From Bacteroidales bacterium (lineage in GTDB: Bacteria > Bacteroidota > Bacteroidia > Bacteroidales > UBA932): a stretch of DNA of 64,000 nt. Under the pieces are notes generated by a model, which ran no database searches, had not been told where the DNA came from, and saw only the letters and a list, made by a program, of their open reading frames with translations. Shown one piece after another: positions 1-8,578 of the stretch; within the stretch, counting starts at the first letter, position 1, and each line of letters begins with the position of its first letter. The translations under genes and the position numbers were made by a program. The DNA lies in contig JAFURF010000070.1 of assembly GCA_017471965.1 (NCBI GenBank), forward strand, positions 62,001 to 126,000. The letters are read 5' to 3'.

Positions 1-131
1 GGTATGTCCATATCGCGTCATGCATAGACAACCTGGTGAAGGGTGCTGCGGGACAGGCGGTGCAGAACATGAACCTTATGTTCGGACTGCCGGAAGACAC
101 CGGCCTTCGCCTCAAACCATCTGCTTTTTAG
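1..131 (+). CDS. argC: N-acyl-gamma-glutamyl-phosphate reductase, 3' end only
   Basis: The window opens inside a reading frame (first full codon at base 3) that ends with a TAG at 129-131. The visible C-terminus contains [20 protein letters not shown], which is the typical C-terminal signature of ArgC, the NADPH-dependent reductase that makes N-acylglutamate semialdehyde, the third step of arginine synthesis. It lies directly upstream of argD and argF on the same strand, which supports the call. The catalytic cysteine region lies outside the window. A different-frame ORF at 20-250 overlaps it and is judged spurious. Confidence 0.85.
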   Translation, partial: YVHIASCIDNLVKGAAGQAVQNMNLMFGLPEDTGLRLKPSAF

Positions 132-139
132 GTAGTCCG

Positions 140-253
140 GTATCAGCGGGAGGTGGCTTGAAAACTGAATCCCTCCCACTGCTTCGCAGCGGGCCCCTCC
201 CGCTCACGAGGGCTGCGGGCGGCCACGGTTTTCAAATCACCTCCCGCTGATAC
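140..253. repeat. nested inverted-repeat element between argC and argD
   Basis: Arms at 140-165 and 228-253 are reverse complements over 26 bp with two mismatches. The 62-bp centre is GC-rich and contains CCCTCCC, GCTTCGCAGC and CCCTCCCGC blocks. The centre resembles the cores of two other elements in this window (4692-4784, 10376-10480), whereas the arms are unrelated to theirs. The whole could fold into one long cruciform or act as a transcription-terminating structure after argC. Confidence 0.7.
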
Positions 254-302
254 ACCAAAGGACAAAGGCAGAATCCATTCAGGCGAAGAACTTTGATCTG
301 CA

Positions 303-407
303 CTGTGACGAGTTTCGGGACTCTGGCGTCACAGTAGTGGTCAAAAGCATTCCTTTTTAACGATTTATGGCATCACTGTGACGAGTTCTGACGATTTCGC
401 GACACAG
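303..407. repeat. two-stem-loop dispersed element, copy 1
   Basis: It holds CTGTGAC (303-309), an 18-nt loop and GTCACAG (328-334), followed 41 nt later by CTGTGAC (376-382), 18 nt and GACACAG (401-407). A second copy at 21623-21727 has exactly the same spacings (25, 48 and 25 bases between half-site starts), although the loops differ. It fills most of the untranslated stretch before argD together with the 140-253 element. Confidence 0.7.
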
Positions 408-458
408 TGCTGCAAAGTGAAATAAGAAACACGCCACATACCTGATTGATAGAAGATT

Positions 459-1583
459 ATGGATTTATTTGAAGTATATAAATTGTGGGACATCGAGCCG
501 GTACGAGGGCTCGATACCACTTTGTGGGATAAGGATGGCGAGGTGTATACTGACCTTTATGGCGGGCACGCCGTGATTTCTGTGGGACATTGCCATCCTC
601 ATTATGTGAAGACTCTCTCCGAGCAGATCGGAAAGTTGGGGTTCTATTCGAATGCTGTGCAGAATCCCTTGCAAAAGGAACTCGCTTCCCGCCTGGGTAA
701 GGTCTGCGGATACGATGATTATTCCCTGTTCCTTTGCAACAGTGGGGCTGAGGCTAATGAGAATGCTCTCAAAGTGGCATCGTTCCATACCGGCAAGGCC
801 AAGGTGCTGGCATTCAGGAAGGCATTCCACGGAAGAACTTCCGGTGCGGTAGCAGCAACTGACAATCCTAAGATACAGGCTCCGTTCAATGCGACACAAA
901 ACATAGTTTTCGCACCTCTGAACGACCTGGAGGCGGTTGATGCGGAACTTTCGGGAGGCGGCTTTGCTGCAGTCATCATCGAGGGTATCCAGGGAGTGGC
1001 CGGGATCTATGAGCCTACAGCAGAGTTCATGCACGGATTGCGTGCCCTATGCGACAGATACGGCTGTGTCCTGATTCTGGACGAGATTCAGTCCGGCTAC
1101 GGACGCACCGGAAAATTCTTTGCACATCAGCACCACGGGGTATGTGCTGACATCATCACCACAGCCAAGGGAATGGGCAACGGCTTCCCTATCGGAGGTG
1201 TCCTGATTAGCCCTTCCATCAAGGCATCGTATGGTATGCTTGGAACGACATTCGGAGGCAACCATCTTGCCTGCACTGCAGCACTTGCCGTACTGGATAT
1301 CATTGAGAATGAACACCTTGTAGAGAATGCCGCAAAGATAGGAAAGTACTTCGCAGAAGCATTTGCCGCAGACAAGGCCATCAAGGAATACAGGGGCAAG
1401 GGACTGATGATCGGTATGGAACTGAAAGATGAATACGTCGGGCTCCGCGACAGGCTTCTATTCGAAAGGCATTTCTTCACAGGAGCGGCAGGTGCCCAGG
1501 TCATCCGCCTCCTCCCTTCACTCACCATCTCGCAGGAGACTGCAGAGTCATTCGTTAACGCATGGAAGGAACTGACATTATGA
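459..1583 (+). CDS. argD: N-acyl-ornithine aminotransferase (ArgD, class III PLP transaminase)
   Basis: This 374-residue cytosolic PLP enzyme transfers the amino group of glutamate to N-acyl-glutamate semialdehyde, giving N-acyl-ornithine. Visible landmarks are the NSGAEANENALK substrate/PLP segment (about residues 94-105), the ILDEIQSGYGRTG loop with Asp208, and the PLP lysine Lys237 in TTAKGMGNGFP. Length is normal for ArgD (about 375-405). Its stop overlaps the start of argF' as ATGA, so the two are probably translationally coupled. In this pathway the acyl group is most likely succinyl rather than acetyl, judged from the downstream ArgF'. The start follows a repeat-rich leader with no clear Shine-Dalgarno, as is common in Bacteroidota. 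Confidence 0.93.
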   Translation: MDLFEVYKLWDIEPVRGLDTTLWDKDGEVYTDLYGGHAVISVGHCHPHYVKTLSEQIGKLGFYSNAVQNPLQKELASRLGKVCGYDDYSLFLCNSGAEANENALKVASFHTGKAKVLAFRKAFHGRTSGAVAATDNPKIQAPFNATQNIVFAPLNDLEAVDAELSGGGFAAVIIEGIQGVAGIYEPTAEFMHGLRALCDRYGCVLILDEIQSGYGRTGKFFAHQHHGVCADIITTAKGMGNGFPIGGVLISPSIKASYGMLGTTFGGNHLACTAALAVLDIIENEHLVENAAKIGKYFAEAFAADKAIKEYRGKGLMIGMELKDEYVGLRDRLLFERHFFTGAAGAQVIRLLPSLTISQETAESFVNAWKELTL

Positions 1584-2533
1584 GACATTTCACATCAATA
1601 AAGCAATTAGGCAACCTGCAGGACGCACTTGCTGCAGCAAAATATGTAAAGGAGCATCCGTTCGCCGACCAGGACCTCGGCAGGAACAGGACTCTCCTGA
1701 TGATTTTCTTCAATTCGAGTCTGCGTACAAGACTGAGCACACAGAAGGCTGCAATGAATCTCGGAATGAATGTCATCGTGCTTGATGTCAACCAGGGAGC
1801 ATGGAAACTCGAGACCGAACGCGGAGTCATCATGAACAGCGACAAGCCGGAACATCTTCTGGAGGCAATCCCAGTGATGGGATGCTATTGCGATGTGATC
1901 GGAGTACGTGCCTTCGCCAAGTTCGAAAGCAAGGAAGATGATTATAACGAAGTGATCGTCAATCAGTTCATCAGATATTCCGGCAAGCCGGTGTTCAGCA
2001 TGGAGGCTGCAACAAGGCACCCCCTCCAGACCTTTGCAGACCTGATAACCATCGAAGAATACAAGAAGACAGAGAAGCCGAAGATCGTGATGACCTGGGC
2101 ACCTCATCCGAAAGCGCTTCCGCAGGCAGTGCCGAACTCATTTGCCGAAGGTATCAACATGACCGGCTATGAATTCGTCATCACCCATCCGCACGGCTAC
2201 GAACTTGATCCGGCATTCGTCGGAAGAGCACATATCGAATACGACCAGCGCAAGGCCTTCGAGGGCGCAGACTTCATCTACGCGAAGAACTGGTCTGCAT
2301 ATACCGGTGACAATTACGGCAAAGTCCTATGCACGGACCGAGACTGGACTGTGGATGCGGAGAAGATGGCGTTGACAAACAACGCATACTTCATGCATTG
2401 TCTCCCTGTGCGCAGGAACATGATCGTGACTGACGATGTGATCGAAAGTCCTCAGTCGATCGTGATTCCGGAGGCCGCCAACCGTGTCGTATCGGCACAG
2501 ACGGTCTTGAAGGAGATTCTGCGTGACCTATAA
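1580..2533 (+). CDS. argF': N-succinyl-L-ornithine carbamoyltransferase (ArgF')
   Basis: This 317-residue transcarbamylase closely resembles the Bacteroides fragilis succinylornithine enzyme as I remember it. Carbamoyl-phosphate binding is seen in FFNSSLRTR (residues 43-51) and the ornithine side in HCLPVRR near residue 270. The residue that separates succinyl- from acetyl-ornithine enzymes in published work is Pro90 (DKPEHLLEA) here, which points to succinyl substrates. I chose ATG at 1580, overlapping the argD stop, rather than the in-frame ATG at 1562, because family members begin only a few residues before the conserved GNL segment. It acts in the cytosol in the acylated branch of arginine synthesis. 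Confidence 0.92.
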   Translation: MRHFTSIKQLGNLQDALAAAKYVKEHPFADQDLGRNRTLLMIFFNSSLRTRLSTQKAAMNLGMNVIVLDVNQGAWKLETERGVIMNSDKPEHLLEAIPVMGCYCDVIGVRAFAKFESKEDDYNEVIVNQFIRYSGKPVFSMEAATRHPLQTFADLITIEEYKKTEKPKIVMTWAPHPKALPQAVPNSFAEGINMTGYEFVITHPHGYELDPAFVGRAHIEYDQRKAFEGADFIYAKNWSAYTGDNYGKVLCTDRDWTVDAEKMALTNNAYFMHCLPVRRNMIVTDDVIESPQSIVIPEAANRVVSAQTVLKEILRDL

Positions 2534-2548
2534 ATCATTATCGATCAA

Positions 2549-2588
2549 GCACTTGCTTAAAGTGCGTGCCGCCAAAGGGGTGCACGCA
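2549..2588 (+). other. two mutually exclusive hairpins in the argF'-argB gap
   Basis: GCACTT (2549-2554) pairs with AAGTGC (2560-2565), and TGCGTGC (2563-2569) pairs with GCACGCA (2582-2588). The two stems share bases 2563-2565, so only one can form at a time. There is no following T tract. This could be a regulatory or RNA-processing element before argB, or chance. The remaining bases of the roughly 100-bp gap show nothing recognised. Confidence 0.35.
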
Positions 2589-2633
2589 GATTGCATAAGA
2601 TACTGAAAATCAACAGAGTACAAAACACAACAA

Positions 2634-3554
2634 ATGATCAAGGTAGTCAAGATAGGAGGAAATGTGGTAGACAATCCCGAACTTCTGAGGCAGTTCGTCA
2701 AGGATTTCGCCGCCATGCCGGGAATGAAGATCCTTGTACATGGAGGAGGAGTGATGGCGAGTCAGATGCAGAAGTCAATGGGCATGACGCCGCTGATGGT
2801 GGAAGGAAGGAGGGTGACCGACGAGGAGACACTGAAAGTCGTGACCATGGTATATGCCGGATGGTGCAACAAGAACATCACTGCACTCCTGCAGGGCGAG
2901 GGATGCAATGCAATAGGCCTGAGCGGTGCAGACGGTAATGTCATCAAGGCACAGAAAAGGCCTCCGGTAGAAGTAGCAATGAGCAGAGAGGCGGCAGAAG
3001 CATTGATGGACAAGACCTCGGTGACTGAAAAAGAAGAGGGTAAATGGATGGTGGATTACGGATTTGTCGGAGATGTAAATGCAGAAAGCGTCAACGCCGG
3101 ATTCATATATTCGCTTCTTGAAAGAGGAATCGTACCGGTATTCAATGCCATCAACCATGACGGAAACGGCTATCTTCTGAACACCAATGCCGACACGATA
3201 GCATCATCAGTAGCAGTCGCAATGGCCGGATACAGATACCGTTCACCCAAAGACGTGTGCTGCAGATGCGAAGAATGCACTCATTGCAGTGATGATGGAA
3301 GACTTACACATGAAACAGAACTGATCTACTGCTTTGAGAAGGACGGGGTCCTTTATGACAAGGATGACGACTCAAGCGTGATACCGGAAATCGGACGCGA
3401 TCTCTTTGCATCACTCCGGGAAGAAGGAAGAGTGGCGGATGGTATGATTCCGAAACTGACCAACTCATTCAAGGCTATCGACAGCGGAGTTGCAAGAGTG
3501 ATCATCAAGCATGCCCGCAACCTGCTCAACAGTAAAGGAACCATTCTTATATGA
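2634..3554 (+). CDS. argB: acetyl/succinyl-glutamate kinase with Cys-rich insertion
   Basis: This 306-residue amino-acid kinase phosphorylates N-acyl-glutamate. The N-terminal KIGGN and LVHGGGV loops (residues 6-10 and 34-40), the LSGADGN segment (96-102) and the C-terminal GMIPKL lysine loop are intact. It is about 50 residues longer than typical ArgB (about 257). One insertion lies around residues 117-140, and a second around 200-228 carries Cys209, Cys210, Cys212, Cys215 and Cys218, a CxxCxxC pattern suggestive of metal binding. The reading frame runs through both inserts without disruption. Its stop overlaps argE as ATGA. The catalytic fold is well supported; the role of the inserts is unknown. 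Confidence 0.9.
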   Translation: MIKVVKIGGNVVDNPELLRQFVKDFAAMPGMKILVHGGGVMASQMQKSMGMTPLMVEGRRVTDEETLKVVTMVYAGWCNKNITALLQGEGCNAIGLSGADGNVIKAQKRPPVEVAMSREAAEALMDKTSVTEKEEGKWMVDYGFVGDVNAESVNAGFIYSLLERGIVPVFNAINHDGNGYLLNTNADTIASSVAVAMAGYRYRSPKDVCCRCEECTHCSDDGRLTHETELIYCFEKDGVLYDKDDDSSVIPEIGRDLFASLREEGRVADGMIPKLTNSFKAIDSGVARVIIKHARNLLNSKGTILI

Positions 3555-4696
3555 CAGAAAAGGAATACATACAGAGTCTGACTGACGAATCAGTGGCATT
3601 GCTGAAGGAAATGATTGCTGTCCCATCCCCGTCCTTCAGCGAGGATGCCGTATGCACCCTTATATGCAACTGGCTCACAGACAAGCAGATCAATCACGAA
3701 AGAATCGGCAATAACATCATCGCCGAGCACATTGCCGACCCGGCAAGACCGACACTTATGCTATGTGCCCATATCGATACGGTAGCGCCATGCGAAGGAT
3801 ATGGTTTCAATCCATATACGCCGGACTACGAGATTGCGGCAAAGGTAATCGGAGAAGGACTCGGAAGGCATTGCAGGCCTGATGAAATCGTTGCAGGACT
3901 CGGCAGCAATGACGACGGAGCGTCAGCAGTAGCGATGATCGCCGCACACCGTTACTTCTGCGGCCTGCGCCCATTCAGGGGCAGGGGTCATGGATGCAAT
4001 CTGACATTGGTACTTACATGCGAGGAAGAGAGATCCGGCAAAGACGGAATGACCAGTTTATGGCCAATGCGATTAAGTCAGATTGATTATGCGATAGTAG
4101 GAGAACCCACAGGAATGAAGGCAGCAACATCGGAAAGAGGCCTGCTTGTCATAGATGCAACAGCACACGGAATCAGCGGTCACGCTGCAAGAAACGAAGG
4201 CAAGAATGCAATATACATTGCTCTAGAGGACATCGAAAAGATCAGAAACCACAAGTTCTCCAAGGTATCCCCGAGAATGGGAGAGGTCAACATCAACGTC
4301 ACACAGATCAATGCAGGAACGGCTCACAACGTCATTCCTGACAGATGCGACTTCGTCATCGACATACGCCCGACAGAGCAATACACAAACGAAGAGATAC
4401 TTCAGGAACTTCAGAGCATCTGCAAGAGCGAACTAAAGCCCAGGAATCTCACAAACCGCTCAAGCGCGACCTTTGCCGATTCCCCTCTCCAGAAGGCAGC
4501 GGAATCACTTGGCATCGGGACATTCTCTTCGCCTACGACTTCGGACTGGATGAGGATAACATGCGATGCGGTCAAGATGGGACCGGGAGACTCGTCCCGG
4601 TCACACCGCAGGAACGAATTCGTCCTCGTTTCTGAAATCCGTAATGCCATAGAAACCTATATTGATTACATAAACAACATTTATATTATGTCATAG
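3551..4696 (+). CDS. argE: M20 family N-acyl-ornithine/citrulline deacylase (ArgE-like)
   Basis: This 381-residue dinuclear-zinc amidohydrolase removes the acyl group from the arginine-pathway intermediate. Metal and catalytic signatures are CAHIDTVAP (His74, Asp76), GLGSNDDGAS (about 117-125), TCEEERSGKDG (catalytic Glu near 158-160), VGEPTG, and a C-terminal GPGDSSRSHRRNEF carrying the last His ligand. It starts with the ATGA overlap at 3551, coupling it to argB. Residues about 94-115 and 139-149 appear as extra loops relative to remembered Bacteroides homologs. Because the upstream transcarbamylase is the succinyl type, the probable substrate is N-succinyl-citrulline. DapE-like specificity is a less likely alternative given the operon. 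Confidence 0.87.
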   Translation: MTEKEYIQSLTDESVALLKEMIAVPSPSFSEDAVCTLICNWLTDKQINHERIGNNIIAEHIADPARPTLMLCAHIDTVAPCEGYGFNPYTPDYEIAAKVIGEGLGRHCRPDEIVAGLGSNDDGASAVAMIAAHRYFCGLRPFRGRGHGCNLTLVLTCEEERSGKDGMTSLWPMRLSQIDYAIVGEPTGMKAATSERGLLVIDATAHGISGHAARNEGKNAIYIALEDIEKIRNHKFSKVSPRMGEVNINVTQINAGTAHNVIPDRCDFVIDIRPTEQYTNEEILQELQSICKSELKPRNLTNRSSATFADSPLQKAAESLGIGTFSSPTTSDWMRITCDAVKMGPGDSSRSHRRNEFVLVSEIRNAIETYIDYINNIYIMS

Positions 4697-4784
4697 ATGC
4701 GTATGATATGGAAGTGACATGCCACCCCCGGCTAGGGGGGTGCCACGAAGTGGCGGGGGTCACGGAATATCATATGCATCTATG
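4692..4784. repeat. nested inverted-repeat element between argE and argH
   Basis: Arms of 18 bp at 4692-4709 and 4767-4784 are reverse complements with one mismatch. The left arm includes the argE stop codon. The GC-rich centre holds GCCACCCCCG, GGGGGGTGCCACGAAGTGGC and GGGGGTCAC, and its reverse complement resembles the centres at 140-253 and 10376-10480. An in-frame ATG at 4708 would read through this element into argH, but the product would be an unnatural leader, so it is not used. Confidence 0.7.
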
Positions 4785-4800
4785 GCAAAGAAGAAAAATC

Positions 4801-6132
4801 ATGAGCACACTTTGGAGCAAAGGAACACAGGCAACAGACCTGGTTGAAGATTTCACAGTAGGAAACGACCGCATACTTGACATGCGTCTGGCCAGATATG
4901 ACGTCATCGGATCGAAGGCCCACATCAGGATGCTTGAATCGATCGGATTGCTTACGACGGAAGAACTTGAAGTCCTCACTCAGGCTCTCGATCAGATATT
5001 GAATGAAATCGAAGCAGGAGAATTTATCCTGGAAGACGACGTGGAAGACATCCACTCGCAGGTGGAACTTCTGCTGACAAGACGACTGGGAGACATAGGA
5101 AAGAAGATACACTCAGGTCGCTCGCGCAACGACCAGGTACTGGTGGACGTTAAACTATTCCTCAAGGATGAAGTCCTCAGACTCAGAGAAGAAGTGCTAA
5201 CACTTTTCGACACCCTGCAGAGCCTCAGTGAAAAGCATAAGAACATCCTCCTTCCCGGCTACACGCACGGGCAGGTGGCGATGCCGTCTTCGTTCGGCCT
5301 ATGGTTCGGCGCATATGCAGAGGCATTTGCGGACGACATGTACATGATCCGTGGAGCATATGGAGTTGCAGACCAGAACCCTCTCGGCTCGGCAGCAGGA
5401 TACGGAAGTTCCTTCCCTCTGGACCGTCAGATGACCACAGATCTTCTCGGGTTCGGCAGCCTCGACTATAATGTAGTGGCGGCTCAGATAAGCAGAGGGA
5501 AATCCGAGCGCGCAGTAGCATCCGCAATGGGAGCGATAGCACTCACACTCAACAAGTTCGCCTCCGACTGCTGCATGTATATGAGCCCGAACTACGGATT
5601 CATAAAGTTCCCAGACGAACTGACCACCGGCTCCAGCATCATGCCTCACAAGAAGAATCCTGACGTATGGGAGATCATGCGCGGCAACTGCAACCGCATC
5701 ATGTCGGCAGAAACCCAGATATCGATGCTATGCAGCAACATGCCTCACGGCTACCATCGTGAGTTTCAACTCCTCAAGGACATTCTCTTCCCTGCCCTCG
5801 AACTGATGCACAGATGTCTCGTGATGGCAGACTACATGCTCAAGCATATAGAGGTGAAGGAAGGCATTCTTGATGCTCCGATATATGACTACCTTTTCAC
5901 CGTAGAGGAAGTCAACCGCCGCACACTCGAAGGCACACCGTTCCGCGACGCCTACAGAGAGGTAGGAATCGAGGTCAACGAAGGCAGATTCATCTATCAG
6001 GGAGCATCGGGAAAACCAAACGGCCGACTGACAGCAGAAGACCTCAGGCACACCTCGGCTGGAAGCCTCGGCAACCTCTGCACAAGGCAGATACGCGAAA
6101 AGATGTACAAGACTGCGGATTTCCAGAAATAA
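4801..6132 (+). CDS. argH: argininosuccinate lyase
   Basis: This 443-residue member of the aspartase/fumarase superfamily splits argininosuccinate into arginine and fumarate, the last step of the pathway. The signature GSSIMPHKKNPD (about residues 278-289), the early HSGRSRNDQ motif and the GYTHGQVAMP segment are all present. I chose ATG 4801 (MSTLWSKGTQ), which matches the usual N-terminus. A longer in-frame start at 4708 would encode a peptide from the inverted repeat. It closes the argC-argH cluster. The next gene starts 24 bp downstream, so transcription may continue into the esterase. Confidence 0.94.
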   Translation: MSTLWSKGTQATDLVEDFTVGNDRILDMRLARYDVIGSKAHIRMLESIGLLTTEELEVLTQALDQILNEIEAGEFILEDDVEDIHSQVELLLTRRLGDIGKKIHSGRSRNDQVLVDVKLFLKDEVLRLREEVLTLFDTLQSLSEKHKNILLPGYTHGQVAMPSSFGLWFGAYAEAFADDMYMIRGAYGVADQNPLGSAAGYGSSFPLDRQMTTDLLGFGSLDYNVVAAQISRGKSERAVASAMGAIALTLNKFASDCCMYMSPNYGFIKFPDELTTGSSIMPHKKNPDVWEIMRGNCNRIMSAETQISMLCSNMPHGYHREFQLLKDILFPALELMHRCLVMADYMLKHIEVKEGILDAPIYDYLFTVEEVNRRTLEGTPFRDAYREVGIEVNEGRFIYQGASGKPNGRLTAEDLRHTSAGSLGNLCTRQIREKMYKTADFQK

Positions 6133-6156
6133 AAGAGTATATTTACACCAAAACAC

Positions 6157-7332
6157 ATGAACATGAAAAACATATTTACAATTCTTGCCTTGATGGTGGC
6201 ATCAGTCACCGCATCGGCACAGCAGGCCCTCTGGAGCGGCTCAAGGATAGTATCTCCGGAGATCAATCCGGACAACACAGTCACCTTCCGCCTTCATGCT
6301 CCGAAAGCAGTGAAGGTACAGGTCACAGGAGACTTTCTGCCGTCACAGGGTTGGGTTCCTGGATATGCTGACCTGACTGAGAAGGATGGAATATGGGAAT
6401 ACACCACATATCCACTCGCTCCTGAACTGTACAGTTACTCTTTCATTGTCGACGGATTCGTGACCAGAGACCCTTCAAACGTATACATGATCCGCGATGT
6501 GGCATCAGTAATGAATGTATTCATCATAGGAGGCGGACGGGCAGATCTCTATAAGGTCAACGACGTACCGCATGGCACTGTTTCCAAAGTATGGTACCAC
6601 AGTCCAACGCTCGGGACAGACAGAAGGATGACGGTCTACACACCCGCAGGATACGAAAAGAACCGCAAGCAGAAGTATCCTGTATTCTATCTTCTGCATG
6701 GCGCAGGTGGAGACGAAGAGGCCTGGATGGACCTGGGACGCACGTCACAGATACTTGACAACCTCATCGCACAGGGCAAGGCAGAGCCTATGATAGTGGT
6801 GATGACAAACGGTAATGCAGGAGAAGTTGCTGCTCCGGGACAGTGCCCCGAAGGCTATGAGCGCATACCAGGCATGCAGCAGCGCGGAATGATGGAAGGT
6901 TCATTCGAACTGCATTTCCCTGACGTGGTGAAATATATCGAAGACAACTACAGGGTATATAAGGACAAGAAGCACAGGGCCATCGCAGGCCTGTCAATGG
7001 GAGGATACCATTCTCTCCACATCTCCAAATATTATCCTGACATGTTCGACTACGTGGGACTCTTCTCAGCAGCCGCAAGATTCCACGAGAACTCGGAATG
7101 TCCTGTATATCAGAACGAAAAGTCTCAGATAGACACCCAGTTCGCAAAGAAGCCTGCCCTGTACTGGATCGCCATCGGAAACACCGATTTCCTTTACGAT
7201 GAAAATGTGAAACTGAGGCAGTATCTGGACGAAAAGGAATACACTTACGAATATATGGAATCCGACGAAGGACATATCTGGAAGAACTGGAGGATATACC
7301 TTACCGAGTTCGTTCCGAAACTTTTCAAGTAG
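6157..7332 (+). CDS. secreted CE1-family esterase with N-terminal CBM48/E-set domain
   Basis: This 391-residue alpha/beta hydrolase starts with a Sec signal peptide ending near ASAQQ (about residue 22). Residues about 30-115 form an E-set/CBM48-like module (TFRLHAPKAVKVQVTGDF), followed by an esterase-D-type catalytic domain with the oxyanion segment LLHGAGG, nucleophile Ser280 in GLSMGG, and a C-terminal His in DEGHIWKNWR. This architecture is common among Bacteroidota feruloyl/acetyl-xylan esterases that act on plant polysaccharide esters. The exact substrate cannot be read from the sequence. A second ATG at 6163 (MKN) is an equally good start. It is unrelated in function to the upstream arginine genes. 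Confidence 0.82.
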   Translation: MNMKNIFTILALMVASVTASAQQALWSGSRIVSPEINPDNTVTFRLHAPKAVKVQVTGDFLPSQGWVPGYADLTEKDGIWEYTTYPLAPELYSYSFIVDGFVTRDPSNVYMIRDVASVMNVFIIGGGRADLYKVNDVPHGTVSKVWYHSPTLGTDRRMTVYTPAGYEKNRKQKYPVFYLLHGAGGDEEAWMDLGRTSQILDNLIAQGKAEPMIVVMTNGNAGEVAAPGQCPEGYERIPGMQQRGMMEGSFELHFPDVVKYIEDNYRVYKDKKHRAIAGLSMGGYHSLHISKYYPDMFDYVGLFSAAARFHENSECPVYQNEKSQIDTQFAKKPALYWIAIGNTDFLYDENVKLRQYLDEKEYTYEYMESDEGHIWKNWRIYLTEFVPKLFK

Positions 7333-7345
7333 TCCCTTCACCGAC

Positions 7346-8395
7346 TTATTCTTCTACCTCTTCCAACCCGATTTCGGGAGGAAGAGGTTTTTTAGGGTTC
7401 TTCGGTATGCCGTAACTGATCAGTTTATTGGCCGCACCGACAATGCTCTGTCCCCTTTCGCGTATCTTCCTGTCGCAGGCCTCATACTGTTCCATGGCCT
7501 CTTCAAGTCTGCGCCCCATCTTGGCATGTGCCGCACATAGGTCCGAGACTCTTGCAATGACAGTCTCTGCCGCTGCTATGATCTGCTGCTGATTGGCAAC
7601 CTGCTCGTGGCTGGTCCACGCAATCCTTATCATACGGAGGAAAGGCATGAGGGTCTCTTCCGTCGTGATGAGGACTCCCTGCGAATAGGCATCATGCCAG
7701 AGATGCCTGTCAGATTCGGTGGCTAGACGGAGGGCAGAGTATACCGGGACAAACATGATGACATAGTCGAGCATCCTGTGCCCGGGCTTGAGGTATCTGC
7801 CGTAGTCCTTTCTGGCCAGTTTTCTGACCTGTTCCCGCATGGAAGCGACATGACGGTCGAGAGCATCTGCCTTAAGAGCCTCATCATCAGTGGAATAATA
7901 GTCATACATGGCGGTCAGGACGACTTTGGAATCGACAACGATATCATTCCCGTCAGGGTAATGCAGAATGAAGTCCGGCCTCATCAGTCGGGATGTATCC
8001 TCATTACGGAGAAGTATTCCGTTTTCATCGCGAAGGGTTTCCTCCTTGTCATAGTCACGCCCCTCACGCAGTCCCTCGGCAGTAAAGAGATTGTCAAGAA
8101 TGACCTCGCCCCAATTGCCCTGTGTCTTGTTGCGGCCCCTGAGTGCATCGGCAAGATTGTCCGCCTTGTCACCGATTGAGGCGGTCTGTTCGCGAAGGCT
8201 CTTCACGGCATTGTCCAGATTGGCACGGAGATGTTGAGATGCCTCTGCATGAGTCATGCGGTTCTTCTCGAAAGCATCCTTCATGTCCTTTATCTCCTTG
8301 TCAAGACTGCCCGCAAGGGATTCGAACATGGCTTTTGCCCTTTTGTCAAGGTCTTCTTCACGCGCTTTCAAGGCCTTTTCGCTGTCTGCCGCCAA
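7346..8395 (-). CDS. rmuC: RmuC-family DNA recombination protein, C-terminal main body
   Basis: This 349-codon frame encodes the coiled-coil and nuclease-like body of RmuC, a protein implicated in limiting inversions and recombination. Diagnostic segments are KTQGNWGEVILDNLF, RPDFILHYPDG, VVDSKVVLTAMYDY and MLDYVIMFVPVYSA. Residues about 1-90 are predicted coiled coil. It begins with a TTG immediately after an in-frame TAG (8396-8398). The missing membrane anchor is encoded in the same frame just upstream (8396-8536), so the gene looks split by one stop codon. Either a nonsense mutation or sequence error has occurred, or two polypeptides are made. Translation from TTG would give a soluble form without the transmembrane helix. 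Confidence 0.85.
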   Translation of the reverse strand: MAADSEKALKAREEDLDKRAKAMFESLAGSLDKEIKDMKDAFEKNRMTHAEASQHLRANLDNAVKSLREQTASIGDKADNLADALRGRNKTQGNWGEVILDNLFTAEGLREGRDYDKEETLRDENGILLRNEDTSRLMRPDFILHYPDGNDIVVDSKVVLTAMYDYYSTDDEALKADALDRHVASMREQVRKLARKDYGRYLKPGHRMLDYVIMFVPVYSALRLATESDRHLWHDAYSQGVLITTEETLMPFLRMIRIAWTSHEQVANQQQIIAAAETVIARVSDLCAAHAKMGRRLEEAMEQYEACDRKIRERGQSIVGAANKLISYGIPKNPKKPLPPEIGLEEVEE

Positions 8396-8536
8396 CTAGG
8401 CCTTGAGGGCCTCCATCAGCATCAATGTATCCGTTCTGTCTTTCCTTGCAGCGATAAGCGATACTATAAGCAAAGTAAACAGTGCGGTAAAGAGCACCGC
8501 CGCTGCCATGATAATTATATTCGTACCTGTCAACAT
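8396..8536 (-). pseudogene. rmuC: N-terminal membrane anchor of rmuC cut off by an amber codon
   Basis: This 46-codon ORF (ATG at 8536, TAG at 8396-8398) is in frame with the RmuC body downstream. It encodes one hydrophobic helix (MAAAVLFTALFTLLIVSLIA) followed by positive residues, exactly the anchor expected at the RmuC N-terminus. A -7-like TATATTTG (8542-8549) with CTTG 20 bp further upstream ends only five bases before this ATG, so a transcript could be nearly leaderless. Joined through the TAG, the protein would be about 396 residues, in the RmuC size range. Confidence 0.7.
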
Positions 8537-8578
8537 AGGTACAAATATATAGATATTCAAAACGGAAAGCAAGAAAGA

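Noticed and set aside
20..250. 76-codon ORF at window start
   Set aside because: Overlaps the argC C-terminus in another frame and continues into an inverted repeat.
4708..4800. upstream in-frame start for argH
   Set aside because: Would translate the inverted-repeat element; the conserved ArgH N-terminus begins at 4801.
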